Shown piece after piece: positions 34,746-44,369 of a stretch of DNA of 64,000 nucleotides (within the stretch, counting starts at the first letter, position 1; every line of letters starts with the position of its first letter). Source of the stretch: Nocardia australiensis (GTDB taxonomy: Bacteria > Actinomycetota > Actinomycetes > Mycobacteriales > Mycobacteriaceae); NCBI RefSeq assembly GCF_020733705.1, contig NZ_JAJFZM010000006.1, forward strand, positions 124,001 to 188,000, in the 5' to 3' direction. The notes beneath the pieces were generated by a model. That model was not told the DNA's origin. It ran no database searches and was given only the letters and a program-made list of their open reading frames with translations. The position numbers and the translations under genes are program-made.

Positions 34746-35645
34746 GTGGGAAAGGGTAGCCATAACAAGAAACACAAGATCCAGAAATCCGGTGGCACGG
34801 CCCCGGCCCGGGCCGGCCACCCGCCGCCCGGTTCCGGACAGCTGCCGGAAGGGGGCGACGGGAAGTCCGGTACGCCGATGAAGAGCGGGCAGTATCGCCG
34901 CCTGCTCCGGCCGATGCAGGCCGAGCTCGTCGCACTGCAGGAGTGGGTGAAGGTTTCCGGCGCGCGGATCTGCGTCGTATTCGAGGGCCGCGACACCGCC
35001 GGCAAGGGCGGTGTCATCAAAGCGATCACCGCACGAGTGAGTCCACGAGTTTTCCGGGTGGTAGCGCTGCCCGCTCCCACGGCGCGTGAGAAGTCCCAGA
35101 TGTATGTGCAGCGCTATCTCCCCCATCTCCCCGCCGCCGGGGAGGTCGTGATCTTCGACCGCAGCTGGTACAACCGGGCCGGGGTCGAACGGGTGATGAG
35201 CTTCTGTACCGACGAGCAGGCGCAGCACTTCCTCCAGCTGATTCCGGCGGTCGAACGCGCGATTGTCGACTCGGGAGTCATTCTGCTGAAGTACTGGCTG
35301 GAGGTCAGCGAAGAACAACAGACTCTGCGACTACAGAGCCGAATCGACGACCCCCGGAAAATCTGGAAGCTGTCGGATCTGGACCTGAAGTCCTACAGCC
35401 GCTGGTATGACTACTCCCGGGCCCGAGATGAGATGTTCCATCTCACCGACACCGGCTGGGCGCCCTGGTACGTCGCGGTCACCGACGACAAGAAACGCGG
35501 GCGGCTCAATATCATCGGTCATCTGCTGAGCCAGGTCCCCTATGAACCGCTGGACCACCCTGAGGTCGTACTGCCGAAGCGGCAGAGCGCGCACGGCTAC
35601 GAGACGCCGAGGCAACCACTCCATTGGATTCCGACGCCCTACTGA
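34746..35645 (+). CDS. ppk2: polyphosphate kinase 2 family protein
   Basis: The 299 residues start at GTG 34746 behind GAGAGG. After a basic, disordered N-terminus of about 45 residues comes the single PPK2 domain. Walker A is EGRDTAGKGG (about residues 80-89), Walker B VVIFDRSWYNRAG (about 134-146), and the lid region RIDDPRKIWKLSDLD with the conserved RWYDYSRARD helix. These enzymes transfer phosphate between polyphosphate and nucleoside diphosphates or monophosphates. It is followed 26 bp later by a P-type ATPase, so the two may be cotranscribed in an energy-stress response. Confidence 0.95.
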   Translation: MGKGSHNKKHKIQKSGGTAPARAGHPPPGSGQLPEGGDGKSGTPMKSGQYRRLLRPMQAELVALQEWVKVSGARICVVFEGRDTAGKGGVIKAITARVSPRVFRVVALPAPTAREKSQMYVQRYLPHLPAAGEVVIFDRSWYNRAGVERVMSFCTDEQAQHFLQLIPAVERAIVDSGVILLKYWLEVSEEQQTLRLQSRIDDPRKIWKLSDLDLKSYSRWYDYSRARDEMFHLTDTGWAPWYVAVTDDKKRGRLNIIGHLLSQVPYEPLDHPEVVLPKRQSAHGYETPRQPLHWIPTPY

Positions 35646-35671
35646 GATCCGGGCCGGAAAGGAAGAGCGCC

Positions 35672-38470
35672 ATGGCCTCCGCACGCACCGCGCCCCCGCA
35701 CCACGAGCAACTGATCGCTTCCGGACGAGAGACCACGAGTTGGCATGCGCAGGACGTCGAATCCGTTGTGTCCGCCCTGACCTCGGATCGGGACTCCGGA
35801 CTCACTACCGGTTCGGTGCGCGAACGCCGCTCGCAGTACGGCGCCAACGAGATTGCCGTCGAACCTTCGCCGTCGCTGTGGATGATCGCACTGCGGCAAT
35901 CGAAGGACCTGATGAATCTGATGTTGATCGCCGTAGCCGTGGTCAGCATCGTCATCGGTGAGATATCGACGGCGATCGTGGTCGCGGTCCTCGTCATACT
36001 CAACGTCGTACTGGGCACACGCCAGGAAGCCAAGGCCCGCGCGAGCGTGGACGCGCTCGCCAGGATGCAGTCACCGCAGGCCAGGGTGATCCGTGAGGGG
36101 ATACTGACCGAAATCGACGCCACCGAACTCGTCCCCGGCGATATCGTCCGGCTCGAAGCAGGCGATATCGTCCCCGCGGACGGCCGACTGATCACATCCG
36201 CCACCTTGGAGACCCAAGAGGCGGCCCTGACGGGTGAGAGCGCTCCCGTCAGCAAGGATCCGCACACTCTGGGCACTGCCGACACCTCCCTCGGCGATCG
36301 CAGCGACATGGTCTACCAGAACACCTCGGTCACCCGGGGAACCGCCACCGTCGTGGTCACCGAGACGGGCATGTACACCCAGATGGGCCGGATCGCCTCG
36401 ATGCTCTCTGCGGTTGCCCCGTCCAAATCGCCGCTCCAGCGTGAACTGGATTCCCTGACCAAGGTGCTCGGTGTCATCGCGTGGACGGCGGTGGCGATCA
36501 TCGTGGTGATCGGAGTGCTGCGCGGACAGGAGACGACAACGGTACTGCTGCTGGGCATTTCGATGGGAGTCTCGGCGATTCCGACCGGGCTGCCGACTTT
36601 CGTTCAGGCCATGCTCGCCTACGGTGCCCGCCAACTCGCCGACGCGAAGGCTGTGGTGAAGAACCTCACCGACGTCGAGACACTCGGTGCGACCAGCGCG
36701 ATCAACTCGGACAAGACCGGCACCCTGACCATGAACCAGATGACGGTACGGTCCCTGTTCTTCCACTGCCGGTGGTACGCCGTGGACGGCGAGGGCTACA
36801 GCAAGACCGGGAAAATCACCCGAGTCGCGGGCGAGGCCACCCCGGACTTCACATTGCTCGCCTATGGGTTGTGCCTCGACAGTGATGCCACCGTCTCCGA
36901 TGCCGGCGATATCGTCGGCGACCCGACCGAAGCCGCACTGGTGGTGCTCGCGGCGAAGCTCGGTGTCGATGCCCCGCTCACCCGGCAACGGTATCCACGC
37001 GTCGCCGCGGTGCCGTTCGACTCGGCCTACAAGTTCATGGCGACCTTCCACCATCTGCGCGTCGACGACGCCACGCAATTCGTGGAACTGGTGAAAGGCG
37101 CGCCCGATATGGTCCTGGCGCGCTGCGCGACCGCTTTCGTACCGGGACCGGGTCGGCATGCCGTGCCGATCGACGAGGTGCGGGAGGATTTGGCGGCGGC
37201 CATGCGGACCATGTCGGAGAAGGGTTTGCGGGTGCTGGCCTTCGCGGCACGCCGCCTCGACGGGCGCGAGAAGGACGCGGAGTCCGACCCCATGTCCTTC
37301 GTCGAAGACCTCACCTTCGTCGGAATGGCCGGCATCATCGATCCGCTGCGCCCGGAGGCGATCGAGTCGGTGCGCACCGCCCACGAAGCGAGTATCGCCG
37401 TTCGCATGATCACCGGTGACCACGTGATCACCGCATCGACGATCGGGGCGGAACTCGGATTGGGGCCGGGGGCGATCAGCGGTGCCGAGCTCCAGGCGAT
37501 GACCGATCAGGATCTGGCGGCGGCACTCCCGGATCTGCACGTGTTCGGCCGTGTCACCCCCCAGGACAAACTCCGTCTGGCCGGTGTGATGCAGGACAGT
37601 GGCATGGTCGTGGCGATGACCGGTGACGCCGTCAACGATGCCGCCGCGTTGAAAAAGGCCGATATCGGGGTTGCCATGGGCTCCGGTAGTGAGGTCACCA
37701 AGCAGGCGGGCAAAATGGTGCTCACCGACGACAACTTCGGGACGTTGATCACCGCGATCCGCCTCGGCCGCGATATCTACGACAAGATCGTGTCCTACAT
37801 CCGATATCAGATGTCGAAACTCTTCTCCTTGGTTCTGCTGTTCCTGGTGGCGAGCGTCTTCGATATCAACGACGGAGTGGCGCTCACTCCGCTGATGGTG
37901 CTTTTCCAGCACTTCTTCATCACGCTGTTCCCGGTGGCGGTCATCATGGTGGATCCGCCGGCGCCGAACCTCATGAGCAAGCCGCCCCGAGACCCGTCCG
38001 TGCCGATCGCCAACCGGACTGCGTTCGGTCAGTGGCTGGCCTACGGTTTCCTACAGTTCGCCGTCACCTTGGCCGCCATGCTCCTCGCCCCCGGCAACCT
38101 GAGTACCACCACGGCCAATGTGCCGATGACCATGGCATTCGTGGTGTTGTCCTTCGGTTCGATCCTCAGCGGACTCGCCATGCGCCGCGATCCCGAATCC
38201 GGCTTCGCCCCACCGCTGCTGGGCGCCCTGAAAATCCTGTCGATCCCGGTCGTGGTGACGGTTTTCGCCGTCGAGCTCGGTTTCCTCCAGGACCTGCTCA
38301 TGACCACGTCGTTGACTGGTGGGCAGTGGCTCGCGTGCCTCGGTTGGTCCCTGATCGTCCCGGTGGTCATCGAGTCCGGCAAAGCGCTCGGACGTCGCCG
38401 GCTCAGCAAGCCACCCGCACTGCTGCCCGCCCCGATCGCGGTCGCCCCACGACGCGCACGAACACACTGA
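35672..38470 (+). CDS. cation-translocating P-type ATPase (P2-like)
   Basis: The 932 residues start at ATG 35672 after GGAAAGGAAG. Order: cation_ATPase_N, actuator domain with TGES (about residue 187), phosphorylation site DKTGTLT (about 348), nucleotide domain with VKGAPD, hinge TGDAVND (about 650, Ala instead of the usual Gly) and about ten membrane helices in all. The M4 motif, normally PEGLP in calcium and sodium pumps, is PTGLP here. That changes a residue that coordinates the ion, so the substrate may differ from calcium or magnesium. Related pumps (CtpF type) belong to hypoxia/dormancy regulons in mycobacteria, and the PPK2 and DUF neighbours fit such a role. Confidence 0.94.
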   Translation: MASARTAPPHHEQLIASGRETTSWHAQDVESVVSALTSDRDSGLTTGSVRERRSQYGANEIAVEPSPSLWMIALRQSKDLMNLMLIAVAVVSIVIGEISTAIVVAVLVILNVVLGTRQEAKARASVDALARMQSPQARVIREGILTEIDATELVPGDIVRLEAGDIVPADGRLITSATLETQEAALTGESAPVSKDPHTLGTADTSLGDRSDMVYQNTSVTRGTATVVVTETGMYTQMGRIASMLSAVAPSKSPLQRELDSLTKVLGVIAWTAVAIIVVIGVLRGQETTTVLLLGISMGVSAIPTGLPTFVQAMLAYGARQLADAKAVVKNLTDVETLGATSAINSDKTGTLTMNQMTVRSLFFHCRWYAVDGEGYSKTGKITRVAGEATPDFTLLAYGLCLDSDATVSDAGDIVGDPTEAALVVLAAKLGVDAPLTRQRYPRVAAVPFDSAYKFMATFHHLRVDDATQFVELVKGAPDMVLARCATAFVPGPGRHAVPIDEVREDLAAAMRTMSEKGLRVLAFAARRLDGREKDAESDPMSFVEDLTFVGMAGIIDPLRPEAIESVRTAHEASIAVRMITGDHVITASTIGAELGLGPGAISGAELQAMTDQDLAAALPDLHVFGRVTPQDKLRLAGVMQDSGMVVAMTGDAVNDAAALKKADIGVAMGSGSEVTKQAGKMVLTDDNFGTLITAIRLGRDIYDKIVSYIRYQMSKLFSLVLLFLVASVFDINDGVALTPLMVLFQHFFITLFPVAVIMVDPPAPNLMSKPPRDPSVPIANRTAFGQWLAYGFLQFAVTLAAMLLAPGNLSTTTANVPMTMAFVVLSFGSILSGLAMRRDPESGFAPPLLGALKILSIPVVVTVFAVELGFLQDLLMTTSLTGGQWLACLGWSLIVPVVIESGKALGRRRLSKPPALLPAPIAVAPRRARTH

Positions 38471-38755
38471 GGCCCTCCGGGCGAGGTATCGCCGCCTGCA
38501 CACTGCACGGCCAGCGCATCGAGACCAGGCGGCACGCCAGCGAAACCCGTACGGCGCGTGTCGATTCCATTTTCGATCGGCCGAGCACGACGCGACCGGG
38601 CATCGACCGTTGCCCAGGGGCGTGAGTTCACAATGGCGCCAGGTTTCCGCGCAACGGTCTCCGGCTCCAGCGCGCCGAGAGTGTTCATACTGGGGGTGCA
38701 CCCAATAACGACGCAGCCCGCCGGATGGGCACAGTCTGGGCAGTATCGTGTGCCG

Positions 38756-39454
38756 ATGATCAACATCCGAGCGAAAATCTGCGGTATCCGGAGCGAATCC
38801 GATCTCCGGGCCGTCGTTGCGGCCGATGCCGATGCGGCCGGGTTCATTTCGGGTACGACGCATTTCAGCGAGGACGAACTCGGCGTCGAACGGGCCCGGC
38901 GGTTATCGCGGCTGGTGCCGTCGTCGATGGAGCGCGTGCTGGTCACCCATCTAACTGATCCGGGCGCGATACTGCGCCTCGCCGACCGGATCGGCGTGGA
39001 CTGCATCCAGTTACACGGGCTGATCTCGCTCGACACCGTGCGCGCGGTCCGGCGGAGCGCGGCCGGGCTGCGGGTGATCCGCGCGGTCCACGTCACCGGG
39101 CCGGACGCGGTCGGCGCCGCCGTGCGGGCGGCGCCGAATTGCGATGGGGTAGTGCTCGATTCGCGGTCTACACACCGGCTCGGCGGAACCGGGCGCACGC
39201 ACGACTGGTCAATCAGCGCGCGCATCGTCGACCTGCTCGCCGGATCGGAATTCCCGGTCATGCTGGCCGGGGGCCTCAACCCGCGCAACCTCACCGCGGC
39301 GATCGATACTGTGGGACCGTCCTGGGTCGATGTCAACTCCGGCGTCGACGACTCGCGCGGCAACAAGGATCCATCGGATTGCAGTGACTTCGTCAGGGCG
39401 GCACACGGTTTCGTGGCGCCGAACGCTGCTCTAGCCCGACCGCGATCAGAATGA
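38756..39454 (+). CDS. phosphoribosylanthranilate isomerase-like protein (TrpF fold)
   Basis: The 232 residues start at ATG 38756. TrpF hallmarks are all present: the catalytic Cys in RAKICGIRSESDL (residues 4-16), CIQLHG, the Asp loop VVLDSRSTHRLGGTGRTHDW, the phosphate-binding LAGGLNPRNL, and VDVNSGVDDSRGNKD. So it should be able to isomerise phosphoribosylanthranilate. Actinomycetes normally use the bifunctional PriA for this step and lack trpF, and no tryptophan genes are nearby. It may therefore serve a special pathway or a related aminoaldose. It ends inside the convergent EamA gene (62-bp overlap). Confidence 0.85.
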   Translation: MINIRAKICGIRSESDLRAVVAADADAAGFISGTTHFSEDELGVERARRLSRLVPSSMERVLVTHLTDPGAILRLADRIGVDCIQLHGLISLDTVRAVRRSAAGLRVIRAVHVTGPDAVGAAVRAAPNCDGVVLDSRSTHRLGGTGRTHDWSISARIVDLLAGSEFPVMLAGGLNPRNLTAAIDTVGPSWVDVNSGVDDSRGNKDPSDCSDFVRAAHGFVAPNAALARPRSE

Positions 39455-40229
39455 GCACGCCCCCGGCGGCGGTCGCGGAGGTGGGCAGGCTCTGGGTGCA
39501 CACCGCCCCCACCAGTGTGGCCACCACCGCCTCGTTGAGCCCGACGACGCTGGCCGTCGCCGCGTCGAGCCACCGCAGTGCCTGCCAATAGAGCGCGAAT
39601 CCAGGCCCGAGGAGCGTGGCGCCCACTGCGGCCAGCTCGGCCGCAACCGGCGCCGACGGTGGATCGAACGCGAGCAGTGGGCTGCTCGCGACCCCACCCA
39701 GCAACAGCTGCAGTGCCGCGGAGGTGGTCGCGTGGTGCGGCCCCGACTGCCGCGCGATCACACTGACCAGCATCGCCACGCAAGCGGCGCTGCCGAGCGC
39801 CAGTCCACATCCGGCCACGGCCGATCCGGCCGCCGTACCGCCTGTGTGATGTCCGGTGACCAGCCAGATCGCCGCCGCGACCAGGAGCAGTTCGAGCAGT
39901 ACCGCAAACGTTGCCGCCCGTCGCCCGCGCAGCAGCGCCACGGCGATGATCAACACCGGCGCCGTCAGGTGCAGGGCGACCACCACGGGCAGCGGGCCGA
40001 CCCGCAGCGCCGCGACATACAGCGCCAGATTCGCGGCCTCCAGCACGCCCAACTTGACGTACAACGCCGGATGGGCGGTGAGCGTGGCCCACGGGTGCTG
40101 TCCGCGCAGCCGCGCCGAAACCAGCAGCGGCACCGCCCCGCCGAGGGCGACCAGACCCGCCGTGGTCGGGGCCGCCAGTGCCGCCAGCAGTGCGCTGGAG
40201 GTACCCCACATGCAGGTCACGGCGATCAT
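39393..40229 (-). CDS. EamA/RhtA-type drug/metabolite transporter
   Basis: About 278 residues from ATG 40229, with roughly ten membrane helices in two EamA halves: first MIAVTCMWGTSSALLAALAA, second from CGLALGSAACVAMLVSVIAR, with GPGFALYWQALRWLDAATAS and VVGLNEAVVATLVG near the end. Upstream of 40229 the frame is arginine-rich and overlaps the preceding gene, so it is not used. It follows the prenyltransferase-like gene by 31 bp; a 7-bp inverted repeat (CCTAGGC/GCCTAGG, 40248-40265) lies in that gap. The family exports amino acids or metabolites. Confidence 0.85.
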   Translation of the reverse strand: MIAVTCMWGTSSALLAALAAPTTAGLVALGGAVPLLVSARLRGQHPWATLTAHPALYVKLGVLEAANLALYVAALRVGPLPVVVALHLTAPVLIIAVALLRGRRAATFAVLLELLLVAAAIWLVTGHHTGGTAAGSAVAGCGLALGSAACVAMLVSVIARQSGPHHATTSAALQLLLGGVASSPLLAFDPPSAPVAAELAAVGATLLGPGFALYWQALRWLDAATASVVGLNEAVVATLVGAVCTQSLPTSATAAGGVLILIAVGLEQRSAPRNRVPP

Positions 40230-40260
40230 GAGGGCGATCGGGGCGGCCCTAGGCCTACGC

Positions 40261-41574
40261 CTAGGCCAGTAGATAGGTGACCACCGGCAACACGAGCGCG
40301 GTGAACGCGGCGAATACCGCGCTCGCCACCCGCCTTTTCGGTAGTCGCGGAAAGCGCGTGGCCAGCCCGCAGTAGGTGCCGAAGGCGATGAGCACCGTGC
40401 CCCACACCACCAGAGCCCGGCTGCCGATCGCGCCATATACGGTGTCGAAGCCCACCGCCAACGCGAATACCGTGGCACCGGCCGCCGTGCCGAGCAGCAA
40501 CAACGCTTCTCCGGCAGTGGAATTCATCAGCATGCGGTGGCCGCGCACCGAGGCGATCGCCTGCGGATCGGTGCGGTGGGTACCGTCGGCCCGGCAGATC
40601 TCGTCGTACACCTTCGCCGGGTTCACTCGCTCGTTGATCGCCGGCCGCACCTGCAGCAGGGCTTCCAGCGCCTGCGTGGTGGCGTAGGAGGTGACCGGTC
40701 CCTGGTCGGAGATGCGGAATCCGCCCCGATAGATGGCCAGCGCATCCATCTCCTGCATGTCCAGCAGCGCGACGATCGCCGCACGCACCGCGGGATCGAA
40801 AATGGTGCGGCTGTCGGCGGATATCACCGCACCCACTGCCAGATGCAGCGTGAGATGGCGCCAGGTGTCGACGAGATCGTCACGACGAAAGATCTCGGTC
40901 TCGATCTCACATTCACCTCGGCGCAGCCCGGTCAGTAGCCGTTTGACCGCCAGCGCGCACGCCCGCTCGGCGCGCTTGTCACCGATCCGGACGATCTCGG
41001 GGCGAGCGAGCACGGTGGCGATGTGAGCCGCCGCGTACATCGGCAGGAAACGTGGGTCCTGATACATCGCCGAGACCAGATAGCCGATGCCCCGCGAGAT
41101 GGCTTGGTGCCGTTCACCGTCGAAGCCGTCGTCACCGATGAGCGCCTCGACGGCGGCGGCGGTCGCGGTGATCGATACCGGGCCGAGGAAACCCGAAATA
41201 CGCCATCCCCCGGTTTCGGAATCCTGTTGGTCCAGTAGGGATCGCACGGCTCCGGCCAGATCGGGATCGGACTCCTCGACCTCCAGGCAGCGCAGCGCGC
41301 GGATGCGCCACGCGACATCGATCGGGGTACGGAAGTACCATTCGTCGCCGTTCGGCCGTTGCACAACCGTTGCCCGCACCAACATGGCGACCTTTGCGGC
41401 ACGCGGAATTTCGCAACCGGCGCGATGCAAAACGCAGACCACCTCGGCGGTGTTCTGCGGATTGGGTGGCACATCGGGTATCCAGCCCCAGCCCGCACCC
41501 CCGCTGAGATGCGGTATCTGGCTGCCGCGCAGCCATTCCACGGCCATCCGGACACGCTCGTCGATGTTCGACAC
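40261..41574 (-). CDS. prenyltransferase/squalene-oxidase repeat protein with C-terminal membrane anchor
   Basis: In this 437-residue protein residues 1-330 form alpha/alpha repeats of the squalene-cyclase/prenyltransferase type. Signs are AVEWLRGSQIPHLSGGAGWG, DVAWRIRALRCLE, LLDQQDSETGGWRISGFLGP, then TATAAAVEALIG, LLDMQEMDALAIYRGGFRIS and SYATTQALEALLQVRP. QxxxGGW-like QW motifs are present, but no DxDD or DDxxD cyclase motif is seen. The last 90 residues contain three hydrophobic helices (from STAGEALLLLGTAAGATVFA), an unusual addition. It is probably not a classical cyclase; binding or scaffolding at the membrane is an alternative. Confidence 0.75.
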   Translation of the reverse strand: MSNIDERVRMAVEWLRGSQIPHLSGGAGWGWIPDVPPNPQNTAEVVCVLHRAGCEIPRAAKVAMLVRATVVQRPNGDEWYFRTPIDVAWRIRALRCLEVEESDPDLAGAVRSLLDQQDSETGGWRISGFLGPVSITATAAAVEALIGDDGFDGERHQAISRGIGYLVSAMYQDPRFLPMYAAAHIATVLARPEIVRIGDKRAERACALAVKRLLTGLRRGECEIETEIFRRDDLVDTWRHLTLHLAVGAVISADSRTIFDPAVRAAIVALLDMQEMDALAIYRGGFRISDQGPVTSYATTQALEALLQVRPAINERVNPAKVYDEICRADGTHRTDPQAIASVRGHRMLMNSTAGEALLLLGTAAGATVFALAVGFDTVYGAIGSRALVVWGTVLIAFGTYCGLATRFPRLPKRRVASAVFAAFTALVLPVVTYLLA

Positions 41575-42417
41575 GGCCCCTGCGCCCCCTCAGAACGTTG
41601 CCCCCCGCAGACTTTCGATGGGGCGCTGATAACCGCCAAGTTACTCGGATGGTACGACAATCCGCTCGCCCCGAAGCTCGACCGAATCGATTGGTAGCAA
41701 ACGTGTTTCGGTTCCATATCGGGGCCACAGCCGCGTCCGTCGCGGCGGCACCGCGAAATCGACAGGCAGCGAACCGAATTCGCAGGGGCCACGCACCCCG
41801 GGCAAACCATCCCCGACCGAGGGTTTATCGTGACGCCATCACCGCGTGACTGAAACGATTCCGGTCCGAGTTCCAATTGCAACTCATACTCCGACGGCTT
41901 CGGCCGCGATCGCCCGCGTGTCGAGCAAATCCCCTGACATACCTCAACTTCCACGACAGCGGACCAGCACCGAAATATGAGAGTGGAACACAGCGGGACG
42001 AAGCCGCCGAATCGAACGCGACGGCTGCCGAGCTGATCTACGTGAGCACACAACGCGGCATGTCAGAGTAACGAGGCGGTCACCGCCATCCGCCTCACTG
42101 AACTGATGTGCGACACCGGCTGCGGCTGTCACCGAGTTCGAGCGGGCAATGATCCTGCCGGCTGTCGAGCCGGTGGGTCGATAAGAACCGGCGCAGGAAC
42201 CGTTTGACATCTCCCATGTGGAAGGCGGCAACGCGACCGCACTGATGGCTGTCTTGAACCCTCCCGCGTGGCCATTCCCTTATAGTGCAGATTGCGGTCG
42301 AGTTCGGCGCCGGACGATGCTCCCCGAATCTGTAGCGACACTTCGGTATGGTTTCCGACTGCTCGACCAAATTCCAGGTAATCGAGATGTGCAACATTCC
42401 GTGAATGGAGTAGCAGC
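41575..42417. other. 843-bp region without a supported gene
   Basis: This lies between divergent genes (repeat protein and sulfatase). No open frame has a recognisable family or a credible start. A small hairpin (CCGGCT/AGCCGG, 42158-42173) is present. The base composition is a little less GC-rich than the genes. It may contain both promoters and decayed sequence. Confidence 0.5.
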
Positions 42418-44067
42418 ATGTCGATCAGCAGGCGCGGTTTCCTTGCCCGCGGTGCCGCGGCCGCGACGGCTGCCACCGCGGCGTCGGGCGCGGCGGGGGC
42501 CGGCAAAGCCCGCGCCGATATCGACCCCGACAAGCCGAACATTCTCGTGGTCCTCGTGGACGAGATGCGCGCGCCGATGTGGTTCCCCGACCAGGAAGCG
42601 CTGGACGGGATACTGCCGAACATCGCTCGAATCCGCTGCGGTGCTGTGTCATTCGACCAGCACTACACCGCGGCCAACGACTGCACGCCGTCGCGCGGGG
42701 TCCTGCTGACCGGCTTGTACTCGCATCAGACCGGTTGCATGATGACCTCGCAGTCGACATTGTCGCCGTTGTTCCCCACCTGGGGCTCGATGATCCGCGA
42801 ACACGGATATGAGACGACGTGGTGGGGGAAATGGCATCTCGGCCATGATTCGGACACGACTCCGGGGGCACTGGCGGATTACGGATTCACGGGCGGCACC
42901 TATCCCTCGCCCAACGGGGCGCCCGGACAGGGCCTGCAGATGGACCCGACCATCGTCGACCAATTCATCGGATGGTTCGATGCCGAAGCAGGTCGGTCGC
43001 CGTGGTGCTGCACGGTGTCGTTGGTCAATCCGCATGACATCCAGTGGTGGCCCCGATGGACCCGACGCCTCCAAGCGCAGCTCGACACTCCACGCTGGAT
43101 GAACGAGCTGCCCGCGAACTACGAAACCTTGGAGCAGCTGGCCCGGAAGCCACGCCTGCAGCTTGCGCTGGTGGAAGCCTCGGCCGCCGCGTTCGGGTTG
43201 GCGCCCTACGGAACTCCGGGTGCCGAGCAACAGTGGATCGACATGCGCAACCTCTACCTGTGGCTGCAACAGCAGGTCGACATCCAGATCGGCCGGGTAC
43301 TCGACGCGCTGAACCAGCGCCCGGATGTCGCCGCCAACACCGTCATCGTCTTCACCTCCGACCACGGGGACTACGCGGGCTCGCACGGGCTGCACGGTAA
43401 AGGTGGCGCGGCCTACGACGAGGCGATCAGGGTGCCGCTGTATGTGCACGACCCTCGCGGCCTGCTGAGCCCCACGTCTGCGACAAGTACCCGTGGACAG
43501 CTCACTTCCAGCGCCGATATCACCCCATTGCTGCTGACGATCGCCGCAGGAGGGAGCGCATGGCGCGGGGATGCGCGATACGCACATCTCGCCGATCGCC
43601 TCGACATCACCGCCCTGTGCCAGGACAGTGGCGCACCAGGGCGGCCCTGGATCGTCCACGCCACCGACGAGCCCACCATCGAAGAGGCGGCCGTGCTCTT
43701 CAACCAGAATGCACCCGCGCATGTCGCAGCGGTACGCACCGCGGACGCGAAATACGTGTCTTATTCACACTTCGTCAACGGACGAATAGAAATAGACCCG
43801 GCTCAGCAACAAGAACACGAGCTCTACGATTACGCAGTGGCGGGCGGGCAACTCGAACTCGACAACCAAGCCGCAGGTAACGCTGATCTGCGCGCCCAGA
43901 TGGAACCGCTACTGCAACAAGCGATTGCCGAACTGAACCAGCCGCTCCCACCCCACCTGCGCCAAGCGCAGGAACAAGGCTTCGCGGACTACCTGGCACA
44001 GGAACACAATGTCCTCGCAATAGCGGAACACGCGCTCCGCGAACTGCAAAACGTCCTCCCCAAATAG
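42418..44067 (+). CDS. sulfatase family hydrolase, TAT-exported
   Basis: The 549 residues begin with a twin-arginine signal (SRRGFLARGAAAATAATAA, cleavage near residue 38). The formylglycine site is CTPSRG in DCTPSRGVLLTGLYSHQTG (Cys 89), with metal ligands in VLVDEMR, SDHGDYAGSHGLHGKGGAAY and TWWGKWHLG. The late HELYDY region is also typical. It needs a formylglycine-generating enzyme for activity and should work outside the membrane. The DEMR in place of the usual DD suggests a divergent, possibly phosphonate- or choline-sulfatase-like, specificity. It is monocistronic. Confidence 0.93.
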   Translation: MSISRRGFLARGAAAATAATAASGAAGAGKARADIDPDKPNILVVLVDEMRAPMWFPDQEALDGILPNIARIRCGAVSFDQHYTAANDCTPSRGVLLTGLYSHQTGCMMTSQSTLSPLFPTWGSMIREHGYETTWWGKWHLGHDSDTTPGALADYGFTGGTYPSPNGAPGQGLQMDPTIVDQFIGWFDAEAGRSPWCCTVSLVNPHDIQWWPRWTRRLQAQLDTPRWMNELPANYETLEQLARKPRLQLALVEASAAAFGLAPYGTPGAEQQWIDMRNLYLWLQQQVDIQIGRVLDALNQRPDVAANTVIVFTSDHGDYAGSHGLHGKGGAAYDEAIRVPLYVHDPRGLLSPTSATSTRGQLTSSADITPLLLTIAAGGSAWRGDARYAHLADRLDITALCQDSGAPGRPWIVHATDEPTIEEAAVLFNQNAPAHVAAVRTADAKYVSYSHFVNGRIEIDPAQQQEHELYDYAVAGGQLELDNQAAGNADLRAQMEPLLQQAIAELNQPLPPHLRQAQEQGFADYLAQEHNVLAIAEHALRELQNVLPK

Positions 44068-44369
44068 TCCCGAGCGGTCCGCGAAGGCGTCGTTCGAGAT
44101 TGCAGGGTTCTGGCATGGATAACCGGAATGTCTCCGCATCTAAATGTCTCCGGATCCAGAGGAAGCGGGGTACGCCTTGTGGTGCACCTCGGTGATGTGC
44201 GCTTCGAATTCGCGGCTCGAGTCACTGCGGCACTGCTATAGAATTGCCAGGTTCGAGGGGTAGGTCGAATTGAAGGCGATTTCGCGCCTGTTATGTCGAG
44301 GGTGCGACCAGCAGTGCGCCCGGCCGCGCGGTGGCCACGCACAGAACTTCAATACAAGGACGGCTCTCC
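44068..44369. other. intergenic region, sulfatase to amine oxidase
   Basis: 302 bp with no supported gene. An 8-bp direct repeat TGTCTCCG occurs twice about 9 bp apart near 44130-44155. AAGGA at 44356-44360 is the ribosome binding site of the next gene. Confidence 0.4.

Noticed and set aside
36071-37912. 613-residue minus-strand open frame
   Set aside because: Antisense to the P-type ATPase; His/Gly/Arg-rich shadow without domains.
38041-40209. 722-residue minus-strand open frame
   Set aside because: Antisense to the ATPase end and TrpF-like gene; low-complexity, no ribosome binding site.
40248-40265. CCTAGGC/GCCTAGG inverted repeat between the repeat-protein and EamA genes
   Set aside because: Short and rich in one restriction-like word; not distinct enough to call a regulatory site, mentioned only with the EamA gene.
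41598-42071. Small plus-strand frames upstream of the sulfatase
   Set aside because: No start signals or family resemblance; composition is shadow-like.
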